Shown: positions 4,926 through 5,303 of the stretch, one piece after another
Layout: every line of letters starts with the position of its first letter
Numbering within the stretch: the first letter of the stretch is position 1
Assembly (NCBI GenBank): GCA_937858455.1
Contig: CALLYN010000929.1
Span: 1-5,303 of the forward strand
Length of the DNA stretch: 5,303 bases
Reading direction: 5' to 3'
DNA from: an uncultured Kouleothrix sp.
Lineage (GTDB): Bacteria; Chloroflexota; Chloroflexia; Chloroflexales; Roseiflexaceae
Program-made: the position numbers and the translations under genes
Notes under the pieces: generated by a model
Databases searched by the model: none
What the model saw: the letters and a program-made list of their open reading frames with translations, nothing else
Told to the model about the DNA's origin: nothing

Positions 4926-5303
4926 TCATGCGGTATGCACTTGGGCGCGGCTCGCATAGCCGTCGAAGAGGATGCGCAGCTCATCACGTAGCTCGTCGGG
5001 GCTGATGCGCTTGTCGAGCAGCGCCGCGCAGAGCGATCGGTTTATCGCCCGGCCACACCGCTGCACCTCCTGATCGCTCGCATCTGGAAGTTGCCGCTGT
5101 AAGTTGACCTTGAATGCCTGCTCCGTGCCTGTGAGCAACGTCTCGATCACTTCCCAGAACGATTCGGTCCCCAGCTCCAGCGCAGCGTGAAGAGCAGGCC
5201 GGCAAAATCCGACGTGGCTCACGATCAGATCAATGCCTTCCTTGATATACTGCTGCGGGTCTGCCTCTACCAGGTGCTCGAACTGAGCGTGGAAGTCCTG
5301 GCA
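4926..5303 (-). CDS. C-terminal part of a possible TetR-family regulator
   Basis: The last 125 codons of a gene that enters from the right edge; the frame is open from base 5303, so a GTG at 5222 should not be taken as its start. The visible chain is almost wholly helix-forming, with no membrane segment. Its end, INRSLCAALLDKRISPDELR followed by DELRILFDGYASRA, has the look of the final helices of a TetR/AcrR ligand-binding domain (a helix, a short 'is-xx-ELR' turn, then a last helix ending in G-Y/L). The DNA-binding domain that would settle this is outside the window. It is separated from the sugar operon by about 290 bases of hairpin-rich DNA and a new promoter, so it is probably a separate transcription unit. 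Other all-helical domains remain possible. Confidence 0.5.
   Translation of the reverse strand, partial: CQDFHAQFEHLVEADPQQYIKEGIDLIVSHVGFCRPALHAALELGTESFWEVIETLLTGTEQAFKVNLQRQLPDASDQEVQRCGRAINRSLCAALLDKRISPDELRDELRILFDGYASRAQVHTA

Noticed and set aside
4585..4959. Overlapping short open frames on both strands in the hairpin region
   Set aside because: They run through the palindromes, so the predicted proteins are by-products of repeat DNA. None has a good ribosome binding site or a known motif.
1..5303. CRISPR array, tRNA, rRNA or transposase gene
   Set aside because: No regularly spaced repeats, no cloverleaf-like segment and no transposase-like protein were seen on either strand.

Overview
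The window looks like high-GC bacterial chromosome. Every gene I can support lies on the minus strand, so biological order runs from high to low coordinates. Gene architecture and protein style (a LacI regulator ending in an ILVGFDNI-type segment, a Tat/lipobox solute-binding protein, a large ADP-ribosylglycohydrolase with appended beta domains, G-rich hairpin intergenic DNA) recall the Chloroflexota (Roseiflexus/Kouleothrix-like). That is an impression from memory and no phylogenetic marker gene is present.

Layout in transcription order: (1) 5303-4926, the 3' end of a mainly helical protein that resembles a TetR-family C-terminal domain. (2) 4925-4632, gene-free DNA holding a cluster of perfect or near-perfect hairpins and G-rich imperfect direct repeats. 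(3) 4631-4578, a textbook promoter (TTGACA, 17 bp, TATAAT) running directly into two perfect 13-bp tandem repeats centred on CACGTG, a strong operator candidate. (4) 4555-3533, a LacI-family repressor. (5) 3532-3310, a 220-bp gap with short inverted repeats but no convincing promoter. (6) 3309-2395, ribokinase. (7) 2383-221, an ADP-ribosylglycohydrolase-family protein with two further beta-sandwich-like domains. (8) 150-1, the start of a Tat-exported lipoprotein, probably the substrate-binding protein of an ABC importer whose permeases would lie beyond the left edge.

The four genes from the repressor to the lipoprotein read as one carbohydrate-utilisation operon. The likely logic is: the lipoprotein and an unseen ABC permease import a ribose-containing compound; the glycohydrolase cleaves a ribosyl bond in the cytoplasm; ribokinase traps ribose as ribose 5-phosphate; and the LacI-type protein senses a small molecule and controls the operon, including its own gene. 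The enzyme families are well supported. The actual substrate, and whether all four genes are co-transcribed, are inferences.
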